Of a stretch of DNA of 64,000 bases, positions 35,056 to 43,585 are shown one piece after another (the stretch's first letter is position 1; the number at the start of each line of letters is the position of its first letter). The notes under the pieces are model-generated. The model was not told the DNA's origin. It searched no databases and was given only the letters and a program-made list of their open reading frames with translations. The translations under genes were made by a program, and so were the position numbers. Source of the stretch: Rugamonas apoptosis (lineage in GTDB: Bacteria; Pseudomonadota; Gammaproteobacteria; Burkholderiales; Burkholderiaceae_D); NCBI RefSeq assembly GCF_014042355.1, contig NZ_JACEZU010000011.1, forward strand, positions 174,722 to 238,721, read 5' to 3'.

Positions 35056-37128
35056 TCAACCTTTACGGCGGCGCGGCATGCCGTGGTCGATGGCGCCACC
35101 ACGCGGTGGCTGGCTGCGGCGCGGCGCACCGGCGTTACCGAAACCGAACGTCGTTTGCAGCGGATCAGGCTGGCGCGGACCGCGTTGCGGGCCCTTGGCG
35201 GCGCCAAAACCCTGCCCCTGGCCTTGACCGCCCTGACCACGGCCCTGGGACTTGCCGCGCCCCTGACCCTGCCCCTGACCCTGGCCTTCGAAGCCGCCGC
35301 CCAGTGGGCGGCCGCCAGCGTAAGCACCCAACGCGCCACCTTGCGGACGGCCACCGGGACGGCCGCTCTGGCCCATGCCCATGCCGCCCGGACGACCCTG
35401 GCCGCGGCCCTGGCCACGCGCCGGTTTCGGGAACGGCAGCGCATTGTCGTTGCTGACGTCGAGACGGTTGCCGTTCGGCTCGTCGCGTTCGCCGCGCTCG
35501 CGCTTGGCGCTGCCGCCGCGCGGCGCATCGCCCGCGCCCGCGTTGCCGCCGGCGCCCTTCTTCTCCACACCGTAGGCCGCCATCAGGTCGCGCACGGTGT
35601 TTTCTTCCATCTCCTCCCAGCGGCCGCGCTTCAGACTGCTTGGCAGGGTCATGGCGCCGTAGCGGGTACGGATCAGGCGCGACACGGTCAGGCCGATCGC
35701 TTCGAACATGCGGCGCACTTCGCGGTTACGGCCTTCGCCGATCACCACGCGGTACCACTTGTTGATGCCTTCGCCGCCGCCGTCGGCGATCTTGGTGAAC
35801 TGCGCCAAACCGTCTTCCAGCTCAACGCCGGCCAGCAGCTTCTGGCGCATGCCCTCTTCCAGTTCGCCCAGCGTGCGCACCGCGTATTCGCGGTCGATGC
35901 CGTAGCGCGGGTGCATCAGCCGGTTGGCCAGGTCGCCCGAGGTGGTGAACAGCAGCAGACCTTCCGTGTTGAAGTCCAGACGGCCCACGGCCAGCCACTT
36001 GCCAGCCTTCATGGTGGGCAGGCGGTCGAACACGGATGGACGGCCGTCCGGATCGTCATGGCTGACGATCTCGCCGGCCGGCTTGTGGTACACCAGCACG
36101 CGCGGCGGCTTCTTGCTCACGCGGCGCTGGATCAGCTTGCCGTTGATACGTACCTGGTCGGTGCCCAGGATGCGCTGGCCGATGTGGGCCGGCTCGCCAT
36201 TGACCGACACGCGGCCGGCGATGATCAATTCTTCCATGTCGCGGCGCGAACCGAGACCCGCTTCGGCCAGCACCTTGTGCAGCTTGGGCGCATCATCGTC
36301 CGAGGTCAGGTCGCGACGCACAGCCTTGACCGGGGCGCCACGGCCGGAGCCGCCTTCTTCCGTGTCGTAGGCATCCGAGGTCACGAAGGAGAATACGGCG
36401 TCGGCATCGTTACCCTTGGGCGCGCCGCCCTTGCCACCTTGGGCGCCGCGTTGCTGCTGCTTGCCGCCCTTGCCTTTCTTCTGGTTCTGCTGGCCTTTGC
36501 CATTGGCATTAGCGTTGCCATTGCCGCGCGCTTCGTTACGTTGACCGCGCTCCTGGCGCGGCTTGCCATCCTTGGGCCAGACGCTTTCGCCTTCGGCCGG
36601 CGCCTCACCTTCCACGGCGGCGACCGGCTCAGGACGCGGCATCGTGGCCTGGCGGGCGGCGCGCTGTTCGCGCATCTGGCGTGGGCCGCGCGGCGGACGC
36701 GGGCCGCGCTCGGCGCGCTGGCCGCCGGCCGCTTCGGCCGGGTTGGACGACGCTGCGGCGGCCGGAGCGGCTTCGGCGGCAGCCGGAGCGGGCGTGGCGG
36801 CCACAGGTTTAGGTGCGGATGCAGCAAGCACTGGCGCGGCGGCATGGGCCGACTCGGGCGCGGTGGCCGCAGTCTTCGCGGCCGGCTTGGCACGCGGTTT
36901 CTTCACGGGCGCCGCAGCCGGCGTGGCCGCTGGCTGGTCGGCCGTGGCGGCCGGGGCAGCGGCTTCGGCTGCCGCCTTCGGTTTGCGTTTCGGCTTGACC
37001 GGCTCGCCGGCGGCGGCATCGGCCGCCGCGTCGGCTTCGATCTGGGCTTTGGTGCGGCGTTTAGGCTTGGCGACCACTTCGGCGACGGGTGCGCCGCTGA
37101 CTGACTCTGGAGAATTAGGATTGTTCAT
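35056..37128 (-). CDS. rluB: 23S rRNA pseudouridine(2605) synthase RluB with long disordered arms
   Basis: A 690-residue protein. The catalytic core, about residues 285-520, has an S4 RNA-binding domain (PKLHKVLAEAGLGSRRDMEE), then the RsuA-family synthase domain with Asp385 in GRLDFNTEGLLLF. RNREVRRMFEA and the KRGRWEEM end are typical. The N-terminal ~280 residues are low-complexity (Ala/Pro/Lys, then Gly/Gln/Asn/Lys). The C-terminal ~130 residues are Gly/Arg/Gln-rich (GQGQGQGQGRG). Bacterial RluB is usually about 250-300 residues. The N-terminus overlaps scpB by 14 bases. Confidence 0.93.
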   Translation of the reverse strand: MNNPNSPESVSGAPVAEVVAKPKRRTKAQIEADAAADAAAGEPVKPKRKPKAAAEAAAPAATADQPAATPAAAPVKKPRAKPAAKTAATAPESAHAAAPVLAASAPKPVAATPAPAAAEAAPAAAASSNPAEAAGGQRAERGPRPPRGPRQMREQRAARQATMPRPEPVAAVEGEAPAEGESVWPKDGKPRQERGQRNEARGNGNANANGKGQQNQKKGKGGKQQQRGAQGGKGGAPKGNDADAVFSFVTSDAYDTEEGGSGRGAPVKAVRRDLTSDDDAPKLHKVLAEAGLGSRRDMEELIIAGRVSVNGEPAHIGQRILGTDQVRINGKLIQRRVSKKPPRVLVYHKPAGEIVSHDDPDGRPSVFDRLPTMKAGKWLAVGRLDFNTEGLLLFTTSGDLANRLMHPRYGIDREYAVRTLGELEEGMRQKLLAGVELEDGLAQFTKIADGGGEGINKWYRVVIGEGRNREVRRMFEAIGLTVSRLIRTRYGAMTLPSSLKRGRWEEMEENTVRDLMAAYGVEKKGAGGNAGAGDAPRGGSAKRERGERDEPNGNRLDVSNDNALPFPKPARGQGRGQGRPGGMGMGQSGRPGGRPQGGALGAYAGGRPLGGGFEGQGQGQGQGRGKSQGRGQGGQGQGQGFGAAKGPQRGPRQPDPLQTTFGFGNAGAPRRSQPPRGGAIDHGMPRRRKG

Positions 37129-37918
37129 TATTCATTTCTTGGTTGTGCTCAGCGTCAACCGTTAAATCTGGCGCAGGGCCGTGGGTAATGGCCGGGAGCG
37201 GCGATATGTCGGCCGTTCCCGCGTCTTGGCCGGCATCCGGGCTTGCCGTGACATCCACGGCCATTTCCGCCTCACCATCCGTACCAACTGCTTGTTGCGC
37301 GGCATTATGTGCCGCAAAATTTTCCTGCAGGGCCGCTTCCAGCGCTTCCATATCGGGACCGCCGCCCTGCATTTCGCTGATTTGCTGCAACGGCGGCAGC
37401 TGGGACAGCGAATTCAAGCCCAAATCATCCAAAAACTGCTTGGTGGTGCCCAGCAAGGCCGGACGGCCCACCACATCACGGTAGCCGATGGCGTCAACCC
37501 AGCCCCGGTCTTCCAACATCTTGATCGTCTGCGAATTGACGGCCACACCGCGGATTTCCTCGATATCGCCGCGCGTCACCGGCTGGCGATAAGCAATGAT
37601 GGCCAGCGTTTCCAGCGTCGCGCGCGAGTATTTGGACGGCTTTTCCGGATTCAGACGGTCCAGGTACAACTTCATTTCCGGCCGGCTCTGGAAGCGCCAG
37701 CCACTCGACAGGCTGACCACTTCAATCCCTTTGCCGGCCCAGTCCAGCCGCAATTCTTCCAGCAAGACCTTGATCGTATCGGCACCCACACCGGGGCCGC
37801 GCGGCCTGCCCTGCTCATCCACTTCGACATACAGCTTTTTCAAACTGTGGATGGACAAAGGCTCATGCGCGCACAACAGCGCGGTTTCGAGGACTTTTTT
37901 CGCCTCACCAGTATTCAT
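37115..37918 (-). CDS. scpB: Segregation and condensation protein B
   Basis: A 267-residue partner of SMC-ScpA in chromosome condensation. The two winged-helix domains include ETALLCAHEPLSIHSLK, then YSRATLETLAIIAYRQPVTRGDIEEIRGV, the family signature. The C-terminal tail is acidic and disordered. It overlaps the rluB start by 14 bases, a common gene pairing. No scpA or smc is in the window next to it. Confidence 0.95.
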   Translation of the reverse strand: MNTGEAKKVLETALLCAHEPLSIHSLKKLYVEVDEQGRPRGPGVGADTIKVLLEELRLDWAGKGIEVVSLSSGWRFQSRPEMKLYLDRLNPEKPSKYSRATLETLAIIAYRQPVTRGDIEEIRGVAVNSQTIKMLEDRGWVDAIGYRDVVGRPALLGTTKQFLDDLGLNSLSQLPPLQQISEMQGGGPDMEALEAALQENFAAHNAAQQAVGTDGEAEMAVDVTASPDAGQDAGTADISPLPAITHGPAPDLTVDAEHNQEMNNEQS

Positions 37919-38232
37919 AGCGATCTAGTGGTTGCATTCACATGCAAGAAAGAAATCAATAACAATCAGTGAGGCATATGGCCGGCATCCGGGATGCCGC
38001 CTGGCTGGAGTACTCGCTGAAGCTGGTTTTTCCGACGCTCGGGCCGATGCGCGCTGAGCGGGAGGGAGAGACAGACCACATATGGGGCCGCGATAACGAC
38101 GCAGCGGCTACCCTTGATTTCAAGTGAAACGCAGTCCTGGCACGCCGTTTTCGGGCGAAAAGCGGTGCGCACTATCTGGAACGATCCATGCCGTTTCATC
38201 CAACAGTGCGAATTGTACCTGATAAAAGACTG
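37919..38232. other. Intergenic region between scpB and glk
   Basis: About 310 bases upstream of scpB with no convincing gene on either strand. It should include the scpB promoter. A small inverted repeat GGCATCC-gg-GGATGCC lies near 37983-37998. Confidence 0.4.
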
Positions 38233-38260
38233 AAAAGCGCATTTCGCTGACGGCGAAATG
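38233..38260 (-). terminator. Terminator of glk
   Basis: On the minus strand CATTTCGC-cgtca-GCGAAATG is followed by CGCTTTTC, just after the glk stop. Confidence 0.6.
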
Positions 38261-38269
38261 TAACATGGC

Positions 38270-39295
38270 TTACGCTTGAGCAAGTCTTTCCAACAAAATT
38301 GCCGACACGCCAACGAAGGCAGGGTATTCCGCCGTGATGACGAAGGTGGGCACTTTGGCCAGGTAAGCGGCGAAGCGGCCCTTCTGCTCGAAGCGGGCGC
38401 GGAAGCCGGAACGGTCGAAGCGCGCGCCCAGGCGGGGCACGATGCCGCCGCCAATATAAATACCGCCCTGCGCGCCCAGCGTGATGGCCACGTTGCTGGC
38501 CACCGTGCCCAGCATGCAGCAGAACGCCTCGATCACCTGGTCGCACAAGGGCGACTCACCGGCCAGCGCGCGGCGCGCGATTTCCGGCGCGCCGATCGCT
38601 TCGGCCGGCACGCCCGTATGGTCGGCCAGCGCGCGGTAGATCAGCTCGATCCCCACGCCCGACATCAGGCGCTCGGCCGACACGTGTTCGAATTCGCGCC
38701 ACGCGAAGCGCAGGATGGCGACTTCCGTCTCGTTGAACGGCGAGAAGCTGACGTGGCCGCCCTCGCTGAGCAAGGCGGTCCAGCTATCGCCGGACGGAAT
38801 CAGGCCCGATACGCCCAAGCCCGTACCGGCGCCGATCAAACCGATCGGCGTACCAGCCTGTGCCGCGCCACCGCCCACCTGGTGCTTCTGCAGGTCGGAC
38901 AGCAGCGGCAGCGAACGGGCCAGGGCCGTGAAATCGTTGACCACCACCAACGTGTCGAAGCCGCACTCGGTGCGCAGCGCCTCGATGGAAAATTCCCAGT
39001 GGTGATTGGTCATGCGCACCAGATCGCCCGTGACCGGATTGGCGATGGCGATGGCGCCCTGCCGAACCGGCCCCAGATTGGCCTGCGCCACGGCCGGCAA
39101 CGCCAGGTATGCCTGCAAGGCGGCGGCCAGCGTGGGGTAATCGGCGCACGGCAGCACATTGATCAGCTCAATCTTGCCCGGCACCGCTTCCAGCGCAAAA
39201 CGGGCGTTGGTACCGCCCACATCCGCCAGCAGGCGCGGGCCGCCAGGGAAAGCGTTCGTTTGGGCGTGTGGTGCGTGCAAGGACTGGGCTGTCAT
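38270..39295 (-). CDS. glk: Glucokinase
   Basis: A 341-residue cytoplasmic kinase phosphorylating glucose with ATP. LLADVGGTNARFAL is the phosphate-binding motif, VVNDFTALA the substrate loop with the catalytic Asp, and GAGTGLGVSGL plus SEGGHVSFSP follow. The C-terminal IYIGGGIVPRL is typical of bacterial Glk (ROK-unrelated type). It would use glucose released by the GH1/GH9 locus. A HexR-like dyad lies 65 bases upstream. Single-gene transcription unit by appearance. Confidence 0.96.
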   Translation of the reverse strand: MTAQSLHAPHAQTNAFPGGPRLLADVGGTNARFALEAVPGKIELINVLPCADYPTLAAALQAYLALPAVAQANLGPVRQGAIAIANPVTGDLVRMTNHHWEFSIEALRTECGFDTLVVVNDFTALARSLPLLSDLQKHQVGGGAAQAGTPIGLIGAGTGLGVSGLIPSGDSWTALLSEGGHVSFSPFNETEVAILRFAWREFEHVSAERLMSGVGIELIYRALADHTGVPAEAIGAPEIARRALAGESPLCDQVIEAFCCMLGTVASNVAITLGAQGGIYIGGGIVPRLGARFDRSGFRARFEQKGRFAAYLAKVPTFVITAEYPAFVGVSAILLERLAQA

Positions 39296-39359
39296 GATGA
39301 ACCAAAGGAAGTTGAGCCCTAAGCTTAATGGATTTCTTAGCCGATCCGCAAGTGTTCTT

Positions 39360-39374
39360 TGTAGTTTTAGTACA
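39360..39374. promoter_or_regulatory. HexR-like operator upstream of glk
   Basis: TGTAGTTTTAGTACA resembles the HexR dyad TGTARTNNNNNTACA; 5 of 7 arm positions pair. HexR often controls glk and Entner-Doudoroff genes in proteobacteria. The match is by eye and no hexR gene is in the window. Confidence 0.4.
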
Positions 39375-39565
39375 CGCTCAGCGACATTTCCTACAAAAAC
39401 TTACATTATGAAATATTGGAGTCGTAGTATGACTACCGTTTTCATGGATTTTCGCCAGCTTTTCCCTTGTTTTCATGCCGGTTGCGGCTCCTCAAACAGG
39501 AATCCGAGCGGTGCGAATACGCTCCAATATCAGAGCAGCAATGCAAGGGGATAAGGGGACGTTAA

Positions 39566-39744
39566 CTGGCGACCCGACAGGATAAGGAATTCCAAACGCA
39601 GCTACGTCGCGCCGCCCAAGGGCAAGCGAACTTCGCCGGCCATTACCGGATCGTCACATTTGGATGCGGCGCGTCGTGCGTGATGGGCGCCATTACGTGC
39701 TCAAGCACGATCAACTGACCTTTATTGGCTCACGACCTCAGTAG
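39566..39744 (+). pseudogene. Relic of a conserved hypothetical protein gene
   Basis: One frame (39566-39718) reads EFQTQLRRAAQGQANFAGHY then RIVTFGCGASCVMGA. The NFAGHY...WGCG-type signature belongs to a family of hypothetical proteins common in proteobacteria. In the +1 frame the sequence continues as RDGRHYVLKHDQLTFIGSRPQ to a stop at 39742, which looks like that family's C-terminus. The two pieces are joined out of frame and the middle is missing. There is no start codon. The end overlaps the convergent DedA gene. Confidence 0.6.
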
Positions 39745-40684
39745 CCTCCACTGCGGAAGCGGCCGGCGCCGGCGCGAACGCGGCGTTCCACGCCTCCAGC
39801 CCGCCATGCAGCGGCCGGGCGCGGTGGAAGCCGTGGGCCAGCAATTCCTTGGCCACCTGGGCGGCGGAAACGTCGTTGGGGCAGCTGCAATAGACGATGA
39901 TGTGGCTATCCTTGTCCAGCGCCGCCAGTTCCGGGATGGGCTCGCCGCCCTTGAACAGCAGCGCGCCAGGCACGGCCGGCTCCAGCGATTGCGCCGTCGC
40001 GCTGCGGGCGTCCACCAGCACCGGTTCGTGCCCGTCGTCCAGCAGGCTTTTCAGTTCGTCGATGGTGATGCGGTCCATCTGCGTGGCTTGACGGAAACGC
40101 TTGCGCTCCACGTATTTGAACGTGACGAACAAACCCAGCAGCACGCCCAGCACGATCAGCGCCGTCGTGCCCATGGTGCTGAGAATGCCCAGCACCTGCG
40201 CCACGCTGGTGTGGAAATAGGCGCCGATGACGATGCCGGTGCCGCTCCACAGCAGGCCGCCGGCCATGCTGAAACCGAGGAAAGTGGCTTTGGCCGTGCC
40301 CATGGCGCCCGCCAGCGGCGAGGCGATGGTGTTGAAGCCGGGGATGAATTTGGACACCATCAGCGCCTTCGGGCCCCAGCGCTTGAAATTGTCTTCCGTC
40401 TGGCTCACGCAGTAGTCGGGCGACAGGGAAATGCGGCACAGCAGCTTGAGGATGCGCTTGCCGAAGTAACGCCCGGCGTGGAACCAGAACTGGTCGCTGA
40501 TCACGCAGGCGATCAGGCTCACGGCCAGCACGCCCGGCCAGGCCAGGTCGCCATCCTTGGCCAGCGCGCCGGCCACAATCAGCACCGGATAGGCGGGAAT
40601 GGGCAATCCGATCTGCTCGACCAGCACGACGGCGAAGACGATCAGGACGCCGTATTGTTGCAGCAGTGGGATGAGATTGGCCAT
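39722..40684 (-). CDS. DedA-family membrane protein fused to a rhodanese domain
   Basis: A 320-residue inner-membrane protein. Residues about 1-200 form the DedA (SNARE-associated) domain, with the E/P-rich motif VEQIGLPIPAYPVL and the FIPGFNTIASPLAG motif. After a basic linker (VERKRFRQATQ), residues about 205-305 are a rhodanese domain with the active-site Cys266 in IVYCSCPND. DedA proteins act as lipid or undecaprenyl-phosphate flippases or support membrane homeostasis. The rhodanese part would handle sulfane sulfur or serve as a redox sensor on the cytoplasmic side. Confidence 0.9.
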   Translation of the reverse strand: MANLIPLLQQYGVLIVFAVVLVEQIGLPIPAYPVLIVAGALAKDGDLAWPGVLAVSLIACVISDQFWFHAGRYFGKRILKLLCRISLSPDYCVSQTEDNFKRWGPKALMVSKFIPGFNTIASPLAGAMGTAKATFLGFSMAGGLLWSGTGIVIGAYFHTSVAQVLGILSTMGTTALIVLGVLLGLFVTFKYVERKRFRQATQMDRITIDELKSLLDDGHEPVLVDARSATAQSLEPAVPGALLFKGGEPIPELAALDKDSHIIVYCSCPNDVSAAQVAKELLAHGFHRARPLHGGLEAWNAAFAPAPAASAVEATEVVSQ

Positions 40685-40712
40685 CCCGCTATCTTAACGT
40701 AAAACGCGGCGG

Positions 40713-42446
40713 CTAGCCGGGCAGGCCGCGCGGGATAGCCGCCAGCAGGCTGCGCGTGTAAGGGTGGCTGGGATTGCGATACAACGCATCCGAATTGGCC
40801 AGTTCCACCACCCTGCCCTGTTGCATCACCATGACCTGGTCGGCCATGTATTTCACGACCGATAAGTCATGCGAAATGAACAAGTAGGACAGTCCGTACT
40901 CATCCTGCAAGTCCTGCAGCAGGTTGAGCACCTGGGCCTGCACCGACACATCCAACGCGGACACGGACTCGTCGCACACGAGAATTTCCGGCTTCATCGT
41001 CAGGCAGCGGGCGATGGCGATGCGCTGCCGCTGGCCGCCGGAAAACTCGTGCGGGTAGCGCTGCATGGCCTGCGCCGGCAAGCCCACCCGCTCCAGCAAC
41101 TGGCAGGCGATGGCAGCACGCGCGCGGTCGTCGGCGCCGATGGCGTGGATGCGCATCGGCTCCAGCAATATCTGCCCCACCGTGAAGCGCGGATTGAGCG
41201 AGGCGTAAGGATTCTGGAAGATGATCTGGATGCGCCGCTTGTAAGGCAGGAATTCACGCGCGCTCATGGCCAGCAGGTCGCGCCCTTCGAAGATGGCGCT
41301 GCCGGCCGTCGCCTGGTGCAGGCGCAACAGCGTCAAGCCCACCGTGGTCTTGCCGGAACCCGATTCGCCCACCACACCCAGCGTCTTGCCGCGCGCCAGC
41401 GTGAACGATACATCCCGCACGGCCTGGAACTCGCGCTTGCCGAACCAGCCTTCGCGCAAATAAAAACTCTTGCCCAGATTGTTTACAGTCAGCACCGTTT
41501 CGTCGCCGGGGGCGACGCCGCGCTCGCGCCCGCGCGCAGGCACAGGCACGGGGACTGGCACAGGCACAGGTACGGATATGGGCTGGCCGGCCTCGGCCTT
41601 GCCCTCCAAATAATCGGCGATCACGGGCAAGCGCCACGGCCGCGCGGCCAGCGGCGGCCGGCAGTGCAGCAAGGCGCGCGTGTAGGCGTCCTGCGGATGA
41701 TCGAACACCTGGCGCACCGGACCGGCCTCGCGCACTTCGCCGTGGCGCATGACGATCACGTGGTCCGCGATCTCGCCCACCAGCGCCAGGTCGTGCGTGA
41801 TGAACAGCACCGACATCTTGTGCTTGCGGCGCAGGCTGGCCAGCAAGGCCATGATCTGCCTCTGGATCGTCACGTCCAGCGCGGTGGTGGGTTCGTCGGC
41901 GATCAAGAGCTTGGGCTCGCAGGCAATGGCCATGGCGATCATCACCCGCTGCTGCTGGCCACCCGATAATTGGCCGGGATAAGCATCAATCTTGCGGGCC
42001 GGGTCCGGGATGCCCACCTCGTCCAGCAGCGCCAGCGTGCGGGCGCGCGCCTGTCGCCGGTCCATGCTCATGTGCTGGCGCAGCACTTCACCGATCTGGA
42101 AGCCGACCGTGAACACGGGATTGAGCGAGGACATGGGTTCCTGGAAGATCATGGCCACGTCCTTGCCGCACAACGCGCGCCGCTCCTGCGCACTGAGCGC
42201 CAACAGCTCACGGCCATCGAAACGGATGCTGGACGCCGGCGCGATGGCGGCACTGTCCGGCGGCAGCAAGCCCATCACGGCCAGCGCGCTGACAGACTTG
42301 CCACTGCCCGACTCGCCCACCAGCGCCACGGTCGCATCGCGCGGCACGTCGAACGTGACGCCTTTGACGGCCTCCACGCTGCGCTGCTTGTCCACGCGGA
42401 AGCGCACGCGCAGGCCGCATACCTGCAGCAAGTGATCGCCGCTCAT
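40713..42446 (-). CDS. Two-domain ABC ATPase, YejF-like (peptide import)
   Basis: A 577-residue fused ATPase for a peptide-type ABC importer. Each half has Walker A (GESGSGKS and GESGSGKT), a signature (LSGGQQQRV and FSGGQRQRI) and Walker B (LLIADEPT and ILVCDESVSALD). The linker contains a (PV)n repeat, PVPVPVPVPVPV, at about residues 290-305. The ATG at 42446 overlaps the permease stop (ATGA) and has GGAG upstream. The longer open frame upstream is inside the permease gene. The order of the four genes matches yejABEF. Confidence 0.92.
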   Translation of the reverse strand: MSGDHLLQVCGLRVRFRVDKQRSVEAVKGVTFDVPRDATVALVGESGSGKSVSALAVMGLLPPDSAAIAPASSIRFDGRELLALSAQERRALCGKDVAMIFQEPMSSLNPVFTVGFQIGEVLRQHMSMDRRQARARTLALLDEVGIPDPARKIDAYPGQLSGGQQQRVMIAMAIACEPKLLIADEPTTALDVTIQRQIMALLASLRRKHKMSVLFITHDLALVGEIADHVIVMRHGEVREAGPVRQVFDHPQDAYTRALLHCRPPLAARPWRLPVIADYLEGKAEAGQPISVPVPVPVPVPVPARGRERGVAPGDETVLTVNNLGKSFYLREGWFGKREFQAVRDVSFTLARGKTLGVVGESGSGKTTVGLTLLRLHQATAGSAIFEGRDLLAMSAREFLPYKRRIQIIFQNPYASLNPRFTVGQILLEPMRIHAIGADDRARAAIACQLLERVGLPAQAMQRYPHEFSGGQRQRIAIARCLTMKPEILVCDESVSALDVSVQAQVLNLLQDLQDEYGLSYLFISHDLSVVKYMADQVMVMQQGRVVELANSDALYRNPSHPYTRSLLAAIPRGLPG

Positions 42447-43576
42447 GCCGCGCTCCTTACCTTGGGATCGAGCGCGTCGCGCAGCGCGTCCGTCAGCAAT
42501 GAGAACGCCGTCACCAGCAGCGCCATGGCGACGGCGGCGGCCGCCAGTTGCCACCACTTGCCCAGTATCAGTTCGTTCTGCGCCTCGTTCAGCATGCTGC
42601 CCCACGACACCACGCCGACCGGCACGCCAAAGCCCAGGAAACTCAAAATCACTTCCGCCTTGATGAAGCCCACCACCAGGATCGACAACTGCACCAACGC
42701 CACATGGCTGACGTTGGGGAAAATGTGGCCGAACATCTTGCGCCAGTGCGAGGCGCCGATGGCGTCCGCCGCCAGCACGTATTCGCGGCCCTTGTGCTTG
42801 ATGTACTCGGCCCGGATCAAACGGTACGGGCCGGTCCAGCCCGTCAGGCCCAGGATCAGCACGATGGTCAGCACACCTTTTTGCTGCAGCACGGCGGCCA
42901 CGGCCAGGATCATCAGGATCGAGGGGATGGAAGTGAAAATGCTGTAGAACCAGTTGAACAGGTCGTCCACCAGCCCGCCGAAATAACCGGACACGGCGCC
43001 AAACAGCGTGCCCAGCGCCACCGCCAGCGAGGCCGCCACCAGGCCGACGACGATAGAGGTTTCGCCGCCCTTGATGGTTTTCTTGAGCACATCATGGCCC
43101 CATTTGTCGGCCCCGAATGGCAGGCTGGACAGGCGCGGGCCGTGGCCGCGGGAGCTGGCGTTGGCCGGCAGCGTGGTGCGCAACTGCGCCAGGTCGGCCG
43201 CCAGCGGATCGGTCAGGCCATACATATCAAGCGCCCCCGTACCCTGCCCCTGAAGTTGGGCGCGCAATTCAGCCAGATCGGTGGCCAGCGGATCGAACGG
43301 ATTGTCGGGCGGTGGCGCGGCGGCGGACGCGCCCGTGATGGCTACGGCGGCGGCTGCGTTCTGGCGCTGGTCCACCTGATCGAGCAGGAACGTCGGCGGC
43401 GCATAATTGACGGCCACCTCATCCTCCCAGTCGGCCACGATCAGGCCGCTGGCCGACAACAGCAGCAGCAACAGGAATGCCGCCACCACGGCCAGCGCGG
43501 CCATGGCCAGACGGTCGGCCCGCAGGCGGCGCCAGGCCAGCGCCCACAGGCCGGGAGAAACCAGCGCGTCATGCAT
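42443..43576 (-). CDS. ABC permease, YejE/DppC-like, with enlarged periplasmic loop
   Basis: A 377-residue inner-membrane permease. TM1 (about 23-46) is followed by a large periplasmic segment (about 50-165) that contains two related pieces, DPLATDLAELRAQL and DPLAADLAQLRTTL. Five further TM helices follow, with the permease EAA-type loop AADAIGASHWRKMFGHIFPN. It pairs with the YejB-like permease. It overlaps the ATPase gene by 4 bases. Confidence 0.92.
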   Translation of the reverse strand: MHDALVSPGLWALAWRRLRADRLAMAALAVVAAFLLLLLLSASGLIVADWEDEVAVNYAPPTFLLDQVDQRQNAAAAVAITGASAAAPPPDNPFDPLATDLAELRAQLQGQGTGALDMYGLTDPLAADLAQLRTTLPANASSRGHGPRLSSLPFGADKWGHDVLKKTIKGGETSIVVGLVAASLAVALGTLFGAVSGYFGGLVDDLFNWFYSIFTSIPSILMILAVAAVLQQKGVLTIVLILGLTGWTGPYRLIRAEYIKHKGREYVLAADAIGASHWRKMFGHIFPNVSHVALVQLSILVVGFIKAEVILSFLGFGVPVGVVSWGSMLNEAQNELILGKWWQLAAAAVAMALLVTAFSLLTDALRDALDPKVRSAA

Positions 43577-43585
43577 GGTTGAACC

